A DNA stretch of 64,000 bases, from contig CP085689.1 of assembly GCA_020683205.1 (NCBI GenBank), positions 1,922,001-1,986,000 of the forward strand, given 5' to 3'. The notes beneath the pieces were generated by a model. The model saw only the letters and a program-made list of their open reading frames with translations, did not search any database and was not told the DNA's origin. Positions 1-8,472 of this stretch are shown here, piece by piece (position 1 is the stretch's first letter; each line of letters starts with the position of its first letter). The stretch is from Lentisphaerae bacterium WC36 (GTDB lineage Bacteria > Verrucomicrobiota > Lentisphaeria > Victivallales > SZUA-371). A program made the position numbers and the translations under genes.

Positions 1-75
1 AAATACTATGCTTTAAGTTATAATTTTCACCAATTTATTATTTGATGATTTCCAGAAAATACAACGCAAATTAAT

Positions 76-1143
76 CTATATCTGACAATCATTGATGTTA
101 ATATTAATTTTATTCAACAATTCAGCAAAACTTACATCTGGGTTTATTTTTAGCTGCAATAATTCTCCCATTACTGGGTGTTTGAACTCTAGTTTGTATG
201 CCATTAATAATAGCCTGTGGCAGTGAAAATTATCACGATAACTTAAATTATGCTGAGTATCGCCATACTTAGTATCTCCAATAATTGGATGATTATCATG
301 ACGTAGATGACGGCGAATCTGATGCATTCGGCCTGTCTGAATATCAACTTTAATCAATGAATATCGTGAAGTTTCGTATGGTCCAACCGGAATCGGCAAT
401 TCTACTTGCGCTAATGTCCAGTATTCGCTTATAGCCTCTTGCTTTTGATTATTTTTTTCAGCATTAGCCAACGGGTAATCTATTAATTTATGCTTAGGAG
501 TAAAACCGCGTACTAATGCTAAATAACTTTTTTTAACATCACGCTCACGAAATAATTTAAATAAATCACTGGTTGTTTGTTGCTGAATACCAAATAAAAC
601 AATTCCAGATGTTGGGCGGTCTAGGCGATGAATAGGATTTACCTTTACTCCTAATTGTTTGCTCAATTTCTGCAGTAAAGCTGTTCGATCGCTACTCATT
701 GTCGAACGATGGACCAAAATTCCAGCAGGCTTATTAACTGCCACTAAATATTCATCTTGATAAACAATCGGGACTTTGCTTGTAACAATTTTATTTTGCT
801 CACAAAAAAATAATGTCGAAAATAAATAACAATTTTTAACTTTACCGTTAACTGCTAAATTTATTAATTCATCATATGGCAAAATTTTATTTTTTGATTC
901 ATTATTATTTTGATCAACCCCAATAATTCTCAATGTTTCAACTTTAATTAACATAATCTGAGTATTGTCATCACATTTTAATAGCGATTTCTCCTCTAAA
1001 ATCGTTAATTGCCAATCTTCGATTTGTTGATAATTACTAATTAAAAGCAAAAAACCTTCGTCATCAATATCAAAGGCACAGTTGCCATAAATATCATAAA
1101 CAAAAAATTTCTTTTTATAATTTACATCAATTGTTTTATTCAT
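76..1143 (-). CDS. truC: tRNA pseudouridine(65) synthase, TruC-type
   Basis: This RluA-superfamily pseudouridine synthase probably isomerises U65 in tRNA. The catalytic motif HRLDRPTSG is present, with the nucleophilic Asp near residue 175 of the 355-residue form. TruC-like blocks flank it: NKPAGILVHRS before, then SRYSLI, TGRMHQIRRH and HPIIGDTKYGD after. I chose the ATG at 1143, which has a weak GGAAT upstream; an in-frame start at 1233 would add 30 residues that look unlike a protein start. E. coli TruC is about 260 residues, so even the shorter form carries about 100 extra N-terminal residues with no motif I recognise. It stands alone on the minus strand, divergent from the EIIA-CBS gene. 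The family is secure; the exact target uridine is inferred from the motif set. Confidence 0.85.
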   Translation of the reverse strand: MNKTIDVNYKKKFFVYDIYGNCAFDIDDEGFLLLISNYQQIEDWQLTILEEKSLLKCDDNTQIMLIKVETLRIIGVDQNNNESKNKILPYDELINLAVNGKVKNCYLFSTLFFCEQNKIVTSKVPIVYQDEYLVAVNKPAGILVHRSTMSSDRTALLQKLSKQLGVKVNPIHRLDRPTSGIVLFGIQQQTTSDLFKLFRERDVKKSYLALVRGFTPKHKLIDYPLANAEKNNQKQEAISEYWTLAQVELPIPVGPYETSRYSLIKVDIQTGRMHQIRRHLRHDNHPIIGDTKYGDTQHNLSYRDNFHCHRLLLMAYKLEFKHPVMGELLQLKINPDVSFAELLNKINININDCQI

Positions 1144-1491
1144 AATTAGAGTAATTCCTATTTTACATAAAATGCAATAATATGTTTGTGCTAAAAACCT
1201 AAACTTTGAGTTTCCCTTGTTAAATTCAAACATAATTTTTTTATTATTGTATTGCAGTTTTTTTATTTCAAAAATGTCTATTTATGGAGTAAATATAACC
1301 AAAAACGGCCTTAATAAAACATTCTTTTTGCTATTTTCTTGAATTTTTTTAGAACTTAACTAAGCTAATCGAATATTTTTTCATAATTAAGTAATACTAT
1401 TTATTGATTAGTAATGATGAAGAAAACGGGTATGATAACTACCATTAAGGATTAAAATATAAAACAAAAAAACACTGGAGAATCACAGGTC

Positions 1492-2415
1492 GTGAAATTA
1501 AAACGTTTTTTAAAAGAGCCCCAGCTTTTACCAAATGTTGAAGTTTCCTCAAAGCAGGAACTTTTAGAGCTAATGAGTAATGTTATTGCACAAAGTAGTA
1601 TTGCTCAAAGTTCGAAGCTGACAACTCAAGATATACTAGCATCTATTTTAAAAAGAGAAGAACAAAGTAGCACAGGCCTAGGAGATGGTTTCGCATTTCC
1701 TCATGCGCGTTTTAAAGATTTAAATTCAATTGTGATCGTGATTGCGCACCTAAAAACACCTTTAACAGACTATAAAAGTGCAGACGGGAAACCTGTTTCA
1801 TATGCTTGTATGGCTATTGTTCCAGAATCGCGTCCATCTGAAGCTTTACAAATAATGTCACAAGTAGCAACATTATTTTCTGATTCAGCAGTAAGAGCAA
1901 ATATTGCAAAAGCAAAAGATGGCAATGAATTTTATCAAATTATTTTAGCATCAGAAAAATTAGTCGACGAAGTAGTAACAGCTCAAGCAATTATGCGTAA
2001 ACCATTTTTAACATTAAATGAAGACACAGCCTTGCGTACGGCAACATTAAAAATGTCATCAAAACGTTTAAATACTATTCCAGTAATTAATGATAAAAAA
2101 CAAATTATTGGTGAAGTTAGCACTAATTCTTTATTTAAATTGGGAATTCCAGACTTTTTTGGGCAATTAAAAAGCGTAGCATTCATCAAAGAATTTGACC
2201 CTTTTGAAAAATACTTTTTTGATGAAGCACATTCAAAAGTTGGGGATATTATGAATGTTGACATTCCCAAAGTATCACCAAGTACAACAATTATGGAAAT
2301 TGTTTTCATGTTAGCGGTAAAAAATATCCCAAAAATCTATGTTGTTGATCAAGACGATACTCTTTTAGGAGTAGTTGACAAAACATTAGTTTTAGAGCGA
2401 ATTATCAATTTCTAA
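1492..2415 (+). CDS. PTS EIIA-type domain fused to a CBS pair
   Basis: This cytoplasmic regulator of 307 residues has a fructose/mannitol/nitrogen-type PTS EIIA domain at about residues 5-150. It retains the phosphorylatable His71 in FPHARF. Two CBS modules follow, at about 166-215 and 253-307; such pairs usually bind adenine nucleotides. The start codon is GTG with GGAG about 13 bases upstream. It lies 54 bases before an NhaD/ArsB-type antiporter on the same strand, so the two probably form an operon. I infer that PTS phosphorylation and adenylate levels are integrated to control the transporter. No EIIB or EIIC permease domain is present, so it is not a sugar carrier by itself. Confidence 0.85.
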   Translation: MKLKRFLKEPQLLPNVEVSSKQELLELMSNVIAQSSIAQSSKLTTQDILASILKREEQSSTGLGDGFAFPHARFKDLNSIVIVIAHLKTPLTDYKSADGKPVSYACMAIVPESRPSEALQIMSQVATLFSDSAVRANIAKAKDGNEFYQIILASEKLVDEVVTAQAIMRKPFLTLNEDTALRTATLKMSSKRLNTIPVINDKKQIIGEVSTNSLFKLGIPDFFGQLKSVAFIKEFDPFEKYFFDEAHSKVGDIMNVDIPKVSPSTTIMEIVFMLAVKNIPKIYVVDQDDTLLGVVDKTLVLERIINF

Positions 2416-2469
2416 ATGAAAATTTTACAAAAAATATAAATTTAAGATAAAAATAAGAAGAATATAATT

Positions 2470-3906
2470 ATGATTACAACATTTTTTGCAAATGCCCATA
2501 CAGCTATAGCCGAAACAGTAGCTCATGCGGATAAAACGGGAACTTTTACGACACCAATGATTGTGTCGATGGTAATATTTTTAATAACCTATTTTTTCAT
2601 TGCAACTGAGAAAATAGATAAAACAATTGCTGCAATCCTTGGAGCATCAGCTATTGTTTTAGCACATGCCGCAGACTTGAAAAAAGTCATCCATCATATC
2701 GATTTAGAGGTTATCGGTCTACTAATTGGTATGATGTTAATTGTAAATTCATTAGCGACTACTGGTGTTTTTGAATGGCTAGCTATTAAAATAGCAAAAA
2801 AAGCAAAGGGCAATGCGCTGTTAATTCTAATTGAATTATTAATTATTACTGCAGTATTATCTGCATTACTAGATAATGTGACAACAGTTATTCTAATTGC
2901 GCCAATCACAATTTTGATTACACAAATTTTAGAATTACCAACAGTACCATTTTTAATATTAGAGGCTGTATTCTCTAATATTGGTGGAACTTCAACTCTA
3001 GTAGGGGATCCTCCAAATATCTTAATTGGAACACACCAAAGCGCACTTGCTGTAGCAGCAGAGCATAAAACGTTAAGTTTCATGGATTTTATTGTAAATC
3101 TAGGTCCAGTAGTAGTGGTAATCATGATTATATCAATAATTATCGTTATGTTTTTTATGAAAAAACGCCTCAAGGTATCCCCTGAGGCAGTTGAACGTAT
3201 CGAACGCACTAGACCAGAGTTGGCAATTATTAACCCGAAAGGGCTATTAATCTGTTCAATTATTTTCATTTTCGTTATGGTTGGATTTTTATTCGGTAGA
3301 ACATGGCATTTAGAGCCATCATTATTTGCTATCGTTGGTGGTATTTTGATGGTGTTTTTCTGCAAACATAATCTTCACCATTCACTAGAAAAAGTCGAAT
3401 GGGGAACAATTATGTTCTTTGTGGGACTATTCATGTTAATTGGAGCACTACAAGAGAATGGTATTTTCAAGATACTAGGGGAAGCAATTGTTGATTTAAC
3501 AAAAGGAAATTTATTATTAACTGCAATTGTGATTTTATGGAGCAGTGCAATTCTTTCGGCAATTGTCGATAATATTCCACTAGTAATGGCAATGATTCCA
3601 GTTATAAGTACAATTGTTCCAGAGTTTGGCGATGCTCTAGGAGTTCAAGATCCAGAGGTTCTAAAAACAGCTGTTGAGAATCCGCTGTTGTGGTCTTTAG
3701 CACTTGGCGCATGCTTAGGTGGTAACGGTTCATTAGTAGGAGCTTCAGCCAATGTAGTTATTGCACAAATTGCGAAGAAAAATAAATATAAGCTATCATT
3801 TGGTAATTTCACAGCGGTTGGTTTACCATTAATGATTGTTAGTTTAATAATCTCAACTGGCTACATTTATATAATTATTCACTTTGCGCAAAATAGCATA
3901 AAATAA
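2470..3906 (+). CDS. NhaD/ArsB-type ion antiporter
   Basis: This integral membrane transporter of 478 residues belongs to the ion transporter superfamily (NhaD, ArsB, SLC13/CitM). It has roughly a dozen hydrophobic segments. The hallmark sequences are DNVTTV at residues 135-140 and GGTSTLVGDPPN at 172-183. They recur in the C-terminal half as VDNIPLV and GGNGSLVGAS, the expected inverted repeat. The VGDPPN signature and length fit NhaD Na+/H+ antiporters best, but arsenite or dicarboxylate transport cannot be excluded. The EIIA-CBS gene immediately upstream suggests coupling to energy status. A strong intrinsic terminator follows. Confidence 0.82.
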   Translation: MITTFFANAHTAIAETVAHADKTGTFTTPMIVSMVIFLITYFFIATEKIDKTIAAILGASAIVLAHAADLKKVIHHIDLEVIGLLIGMMLIVNSLATTGVFEWLAIKIAKKAKGNALLILIELLIITAVLSALLDNVTTVILIAPITILITQILELPTVPFLILEAVFSNIGGTSTLVGDPPNILIGTHQSALAVAAEHKTLSFMDFIVNLGPVVVVIMIISIIIVMFFMKKRLKVSPEAVERIERTRPELAIINPKGLLICSIIFIFVMVGFLFGRTWHLEPSLFAIVGGILMVFFCKHNLHHSLEKVEWGTIMFFVGLFMLIGALQENGIFKILGEAIVDLTKGNLLLTAIVILWSSAILSAIVDNIPLVMAMIPVISTIVPEFGDALGVQDPEVLKTAVENPLLWSLALGACLGGNGSLVGASANVVIAQIAKKNKYKLSFGNFTAVGLPLMIVSLIISTGYIYIIIHFAQNSIK

Positions 3907-3934
3907 CCAAATATAATAATTATTAAGATATTTT

Positions 3935-3970
3935 AAAAAGAGATACTTTTAATAGTGTCTCTTTTTTTAT
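3935..3970 (+). terminator. Intrinsic terminator of the EIIA-CBS/antiporter operon
   Basis: A 12-bp stem (3935-3946 with 3955-3966, one G-T wobble) closes a loop of about 8 bases and runs into a T tract. It lies 28 bases after the antiporter stop codon. Confidence 0.85.
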
Positions 3971-4145
3971 ATAAGATTTTAAATCTTTTCCAAAGACAAT
4001 CATGTCGCATTTTTTCTCTAATATGTTTGCTTTATACCTATTTCTTATTATATTATTATATCTATACTATTTTTATATATGACTATATAATTAATATATA
4101 GAACGCAAAAAAGACTTAATTTTAATCAAAAGGTAGAGGAAAAAC

Positions 4146-5420
4146 ATGAAAAAATTAGTAAGATTTTTTTGTATCTTAGGAGTTGTAACAAGCATTTGTG
4201 GCTGCACAAATACTAAAGAAAACTTTAAATTAAGGGACATTGATAATGTCTATAAGATGCCAGCAAAAAATGTTCAAACTAGATGGGTTAGTGCCGAAAA
4301 CATGACTGGAGAAAAAGGGCAAGGTGCTAAAACGAATAAAGGTGCTAAAGGTGATGCATACTTATTAATAGCTCCAGGTGAAAAAAAAGTTATTTTTGAT
4401 CAAAAAGGAGCAGGAATAATCACAAAAATTTGGAGCGCAAATAATTTAAGATGGAATTACAATGAACGCCGCAAAGTTAGCATTGAAATGTATTGGGATA
4501 ATGCTGAAAAGCCTGCTGTCGATGTTCCTCTTTTCGATTTCTTCGGCAATGGCTTAAGTGTGCTTAGTAAATTTGAATCAGCTCTTTTTGCTTCGCCTGA
4601 AGGAAAATCTCATAATTGCTTCATCAAAATGCCATACAAAAAAGCAGCAAAAATTGTAATTAACAACAAATCTAATAAGATTATGATGTTTTATTTCAAA
4701 ATAAATTTCCTAAAACTTGATAAATTACCGGATGACACATTATATTTTCACGCCTATTGGCACCGTGATTTAAATACCAAAAAAGGAGAAGATTTTGAAA
4801 TTTTACCTCCAGTAAAAGGAATTGGACGTTTCATCGGTTCACATATCGGAGTAATTGGTAATCCTAAATACAAAGGTTCATGGTTTGGTGAAGGAGAAGT
4901 TAAAATTTATTTAGATGGCGATAAAAAATATCCGACATTAGCTGGTACAGGAACTGAAGATTATATTGGTACAGGCTGGGGACAAGGGCAATATGCAAAT
5001 CATATTCAAGGTTCTTTAATTTCAGATAAAAAGCACGATATATACAGTTTTTACCGTTATCATTTAGTTGACCCTGTGTATTTTCATAAAGATATCAAAG
5101 TTACAATTCAACAAATGGGAAATGCTAATAAAAATTTATTAATGAAAATTCGCAAACGTGGCGATCACGTTGAGCCATTATGGTCGTATGTTAGAAAAGA
5201 TGGTTTAAATGCAAGCAAACGCTATTTAGACATGGAAAACCCTCCAAAACTAGAGGATAAAAATTTTCCAGTCTGCTCAACAACTTATTATAGAAGTGAT
5301 GATGTTTGTGCAACAGCATATTTTTATTTAAATACCCCAGAAAGTAATTTGCCAAAACTACAATCTATTGAAGAGCGAAATAAAGACATGGCTGAAAAAG
5401 TTTACAAATTTCATAAATAA
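4146..5420 (+). CDS. DUF2961 / GH172-family lipoprotein
   Basis: This is a predicted outer-surface or periplasmic lipoprotein of 424 residues. A basic N-terminus and hydrophobic stretch end in a lipobox with the modified Cys at residue 20 (ICGC). The body matches DUF2961, now glycoside hydrolase family 172. WFGEGEVKIYLDGD spans about 246-259 and GTGTEDYIGTGW about 268-279; these are the regions that supply the two acidic catalytic residues in characterised members. Known members act on fructofuranosides or arabinofuranosides; the substrate here is unknown. An AGAGG Shine-Dalgarno precedes the ATG. It is monocistronic, with no SusCD-like neighbours. Confidence 0.85.
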   Translation: MKKLVRFFCILGVVTSICGCTNTKENFKLRDIDNVYKMPAKNVQTRWVSAENMTGEKGQGAKTNKGAKGDAYLLIAPGEKKVIFDQKGAGIITKIWSANNLRWNYNERRKVSIEMYWDNAEKPAVDVPLFDFFGNGLSVLSKFESALFASPEGKSHNCFIKMPYKKAAKIVINNKSNKIMMFYFKINFLKLDKLPDDTLYFHAYWHRDLNTKKGEDFEILPPVKGIGRFIGSHIGVIGNPKYKGSWFGEGEVKIYLDGDKKYPTLAGTGTEDYIGTGWGQGQYANHIQGSLISDKKHDIYSFYRYHLVDPVYFHKDIKVTIQQMGNANKNLLMKIRKRGDHVEPLWSYVRKDGLNASKRYLDMENPPKLEDKNFPVCSTTYYRSDDVCATAYFYLNTPESNLPKLQSIEERNKDMAEKVYKFHK

Positions 5421-5536
5421 ACAGCCTCTGTAAAAATATAACCTAGCTTAAAAATCGTATATAAGATAAAATTATTTGATCAACATAGATTTACGAATTA
5501 TTTTAGGTTATATTAATATGAAAAGAGGATGGTAAA

Positions 5537-5716
5537 ATGAAAAAATATAAAGTATTTTTCAACGATGGTAGCACTTTAGGTATTGAAGCAGTTGGATTTA
5601 AAGAAGAAGAATCTTTTATTAATTTTTATGTGCGTGAAACCACAACAGAGAAAAAAATCTATACTTTTGTGGTCTCATCATGCAACATGAAGTATGTTGA
5701 AATTATAAGTAATTAG
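5537..5716 (+). CDS. Small protein of 59 residues, unknown function
   Basis: A short reading frame starts MKKYKVFFNDGSTLGIEAV and ends at TAG. It has a good Shine-Dalgarno (GAGGATGG) about 5 bases before the ATG and its own intrinsic terminator 10 bases after the stop, so it is likely a real gene. The protein has alternating hydrophobic residues typical of a small beta-rich fold, and no signal peptide or membrane segment. It lies between the GH172 lipoprotein and the convergent radical-SAM fusion gene. I do not recognise the family. Confidence 0.7.
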   Translation: MKKYKVFFNDGSTLGIEAVGFKEEESFINFYVRETTTEKKIYTFVVSSCNMKYVEIISN

Positions 5717-5725
5717 CAATAAAAT

Positions 5726-5752
5726 AAGCACCTCATTAAGGGTGCTTTTTTA
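5726..5752 (+). terminator. Intrinsic terminator after the 59-aa gene
   Basis: A perfect 7-bp stem (5726-5732 with 5741-5747, AAGCACC/GGTGCTT) is followed by a T run. It also lies only 12 bases past the convergent radical-SAM gene, so it may serve both strands. Confidence 0.8.
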
Positions 5753-5764
5753 TATTAACTCCAA

Positions 5765-7525
5765 TCACTTAAACCAACGTGGTACGCCCTTAACTCGTAA
5801 TTTTTTCACAACTTTATTGCGATAATTAATGATCTTTTTTGCACTCATTTTTAGGCTAAAATCACGATAAACGACCCCAGCAGTTGATTTCAAAATAATA
5901 TTAATATCTTTTTCTGAAACTTTAGTTAAATTATTATTTTTAAGATATTTCTCTTCAAAACCAACATCACAAATGGCAACAAATCCACCTTTATTACGCC
6001 CATAACTAACACCATAACGTAGCTGCAGTCCACAGCGCAAAAAAGCCCCGCCAACAGGAAATGTACTTGAGTAACTGCATATTATCCCATACTGATGATT
6101 TTGTTTTTTCTTCAACTCCAAAATAAAATCATAACTCCATAACTCTGGATTTTTATCAGGCGAAAAACCATCCATAAAAACAACATCAAAAATTTCAGAT
6201 TTATTAAAATTTTTAACACTGTTTCGTGCATCATCAAAAATAATTTTTATTGATTGCACACCATTATCCCAATAACCATGTTCTAATAATTGGTTAATAA
6301 TTTGGGCTCGATTTTGTGGCATAATTTTAACTGCTTCAACTAGCGTTTTGCTATCAAATTCTAACGAAACAATCTCTAGAGGTAGATCATTTTTAATTGC
6401 ACAATCTAAGGCGGCAAACGCATTATACCCCAAACCAAAACCAATATCAAGCAAACGTAAGATATGCCCTTTTTCATAAAAATATTTTAATCGCTTCGCT
6501 AAATTTGCAGTTTGCACAAATTTTTGAATACTTTCAGTTTCGGCTCCAGCCAATGAATGAAAATGCTGCTTATATTTAGGGTGATATAATGTAAATGAAC
6601 CATCAGTAGTTTTTACAGCACTCGCTGGCATCGCATCATTTTGATAATAAAATTCGTTAAAAAATTCTAAAAATTGTCCCTTTGCCATCCACCATTTAGG
6701 CACTACAACTTGATTTTCAGGAGCATCTGCAGTAATACGCATTAAATTCCAATCATTTGGCAATTTACGAATAAATTGACGTAAAGCATCAGCGTATTCA
6801 TATTCATTTGTTATATTAAATTGTGCACTTTTATCATGAAAAATTTTTGCTAATGGTGTTTTTTTCAACACCAATAAATTATGAATTTTGACGGCAAAAA
6901 AAGGCAATTTGCTGATACCTTCAGCAGTTTTTAACCAATCATTAATGTCCTCATTAGGCAAACCCAAAATAACATGCGCAGCACATTTGATATTCATTTT
7001 ATGAAGACGATTTACTGCTGTAATAACACTATCAAAATGATGCCCTCGTTTAATAAAATCTAGTGTTTTATCATTTGAAGTTTGCACTCCTAATTCAATA
7101 ATTAATTCATAACGCTCATTCAGCTCTGCTAAATAATTTAAAATTTGTTTATCATCTAAACAATCTGGCCGAGTGGCAACAATTATCACCTTAAAATCTG
7201 CTTCAGCTAGCACTTCTTCATAATATTTACGAATTGTTTCCGCATCACTATAAGTATTAGTATATGCCTGAAAATATGCGATATACGGAGCAGTTGCTTT
7301 ATAACGGTTTTGAGCATATTCTATTCCAGAAGCAACCTGCTCTTTCAAGTTTAAATTATGCCTTAAATGACGCGCTTTAGCACCATCATCTGCACAAAAT
7401 ATACACCCCTCACCATTATTGTTGACACGGTTAGGGCATGAAAACGGCAACATTATCGGGATACGATACAGTTGCCGTCCATATTCTTTAATTAAATATT
7501 CGCTAAAAAAATTTAATTTATCCAT
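5765..7525 (-). CDS. Radical SAM (YhcC/MnmL-like) fused to MnmD methyltransferase
   Basis: This two-domain enzyme of 586 residues probably finishes mnm5U at the tRNA wobble position. Residues 1-290 are a TIGR01212/YhcC-type radical SAM domain with a CX10CX2C cluster motif (Cys30, Cys41, Cys44). Residues about 300-586 match the MnmD methyltransferase half of MnmC: TDGSFTLYHP, LLDIGFGLGYN at 358-368 and MDGFSPDKNPELW at 451-463. In Gram-positive bacteria the related radical-SAM protein YtqA (MnmL) acts before a methyltransferase in making mnm5s2U (from memory of the literature). A fusion would put both steps in one chain. There is no MnmC oxidase domain. It is the last gene of queF-argJ-argB, 5 bases after argB, and ends in TGA. 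Confidence 0.85.
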   Translation of the reverse strand: MDKLNFFSEYLIKEYGRQLYRIPIMLPFSCPNRVNNNGEGCIFCADDGAKARHLRHNLNLKEQVASGIEYAQNRYKATAPYIAYFQAYTNTYSDAETIRKYYEEVLAEADFKVIIVATRPDCLDDKQILNYLAELNERYELIIELGVQTSNDKTLDFIKRGHHFDSVITAVNRLHKMNIKCAAHVILGLPNEDINDWLKTAEGISKLPFFAVKIHNLLVLKKTPLAKIFHDKSAQFNITNEYEYADALRQFIRKLPNDWNLMRITADAPENQVVVPKWWMAKGQFLEFFNEFYYQNDAMPASAVKTTDGSFTLYHPKYKQHFHSLAGAETESIQKFVQTANLAKRLKYFYEKGHILRLLDIGFGLGYNAFAALDCAIKNDLPLEIVSLEFDSKTLVEAVKIMPQNRAQIINQLLEHGYWDNGVQSIKIIFDDARNSVKNFNKSEIFDVVFMDGFSPDKNPELWSYDFILELKKKQNHQYGIICSYSSTFPVGGAFLRCGLQLRYGVSYGRNKGGFVAICDVGFEEKYLKNNNLTKVSEKDINIILKSTAGVVYRDFSLKMSAKKIINYRNKVVKKLRVKGVPRWFK

Positions 7526-7530
7526 TAATT

Positions 7531-8406
7531 TTAACCATTAATAATCATTGTACCAACACCACTGTCGGTGAAAAATTCTAATAGCAAAGAATGTTCAATA
7601 CGCCCATCAATCATGTGAACAAATTTAGTTCCAGTTTGTAATGCATGAACTGACGCATTAACCTTAGGAATCATTCCTCCTCCAATTACTTTATCTTTAA
7701 TCAAATTAGGCACTTCAGATACTTTAATGGTTGGAATCAACGTTGATTCATCAGTAAAATCACGCAAAATTCCAGGCACATCACTAACGAAAACTAATTT
7801 CTCCGCGTTCAAAGCTTCTGCAATATTACACGCCGCAATATCGGCATTAATATTATAAACTTGACCGTTTCCATCACTACCAAGAGGTGGAATAACAGGA
7901 ATAACATTATTTTTTAACGCTTCAAAAATTGGATCAGTGTCAACTTCTGCAATAGTTCCAACATGGCCTACATCTACATTATCACCAGTTTCAGGGCAAC
8001 TAGCGTACATTTTTTTAGCTTGTAAAATATTTTTCCCTGAAATTTGCTCGCCACGGCCGCCAATATCATTTACAGCTTGTACTAAATTTAAATTAACTTC
8101 ATCATGCAAAACATCGTCGACAACGCTAATTGTATCATCACAAGTTTTTCTAAATCCATGAATAAATTCTGTTGGAATTTTCATCTCAGCTAACTTAGCA
8201 GTAATAGCTTTACCACCACCATGAACAACCACAACTTTCATACCAACGGCTTCTAACAATACAATATCACGCATTGTTTTTTTAGTTAACTCAGAATCTT
8301 CCATAGCGCTACCGCCAAACTTCACTACAACAATGGCATCTCTAAACTTCTGAATATATGGCAACATTTCAACCATAATTCCAGCTTTTTTTATTAAATC
8401 TTTCAT
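7531..8406 (-). CDS. argB: Acetylglutamate kinase
   Basis: This enzyme phosphorylates N-acetylglutamate with ATP, the second step of arginine synthesis. The amino acid kinase fold is evident from VVKFGGSAM, VVHGGGKAI and the C-terminal VIGGGMIPK. I chose the ATG at 8406, preceded by GGGA, over an in-frame TTG at 8433. The length of 291 residues is normal. It is co-directional with argJ (66 bases upstream) and the radical-SAM/MnmD gene (5 bases downstream). The other arginine genes lie outside the window. Confidence 0.96.
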   Translation of the reverse strand: MKDLIKKAGIMVEMLPYIQKFRDAIVVVKFGGSAMEDSELTKKTMRDIVLLEAVGMKVVVVHGGGKAITAKLAEMKIPTEFIHGFRKTCDDTISVVDDVLHDEVNLNLVQAVNDIGGRGEQISGKNILQAKKMYASCPETGDNVDVGHVGTIAEVDTDPIFEALKNNVIPVIPPLGSDGNGQVYNINADIAACNIAEALNAEKLVFVSDVPGILRDFTDESTLIPTIKVSEVPNLIKDKVIGGGMIPKVNASVHALQTGTKFVHMIDGRIEHSLLLEFFTDSGVGTMIING

Positions 8407-8472
8407 TTGTATCCCAACATTATTATATTTCAAGAGCTTTTAAATCGATTTTAACTATTAGCTCATTTTATT

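Noticed and set aside
2694-3365. A 223-codon open frame antisense to the antiporter gene
   Set aside because: It is a shadow of the real gene: no ribosome site, no recognisable protein, and the plus strand carries the VGDPPN transporter signature.
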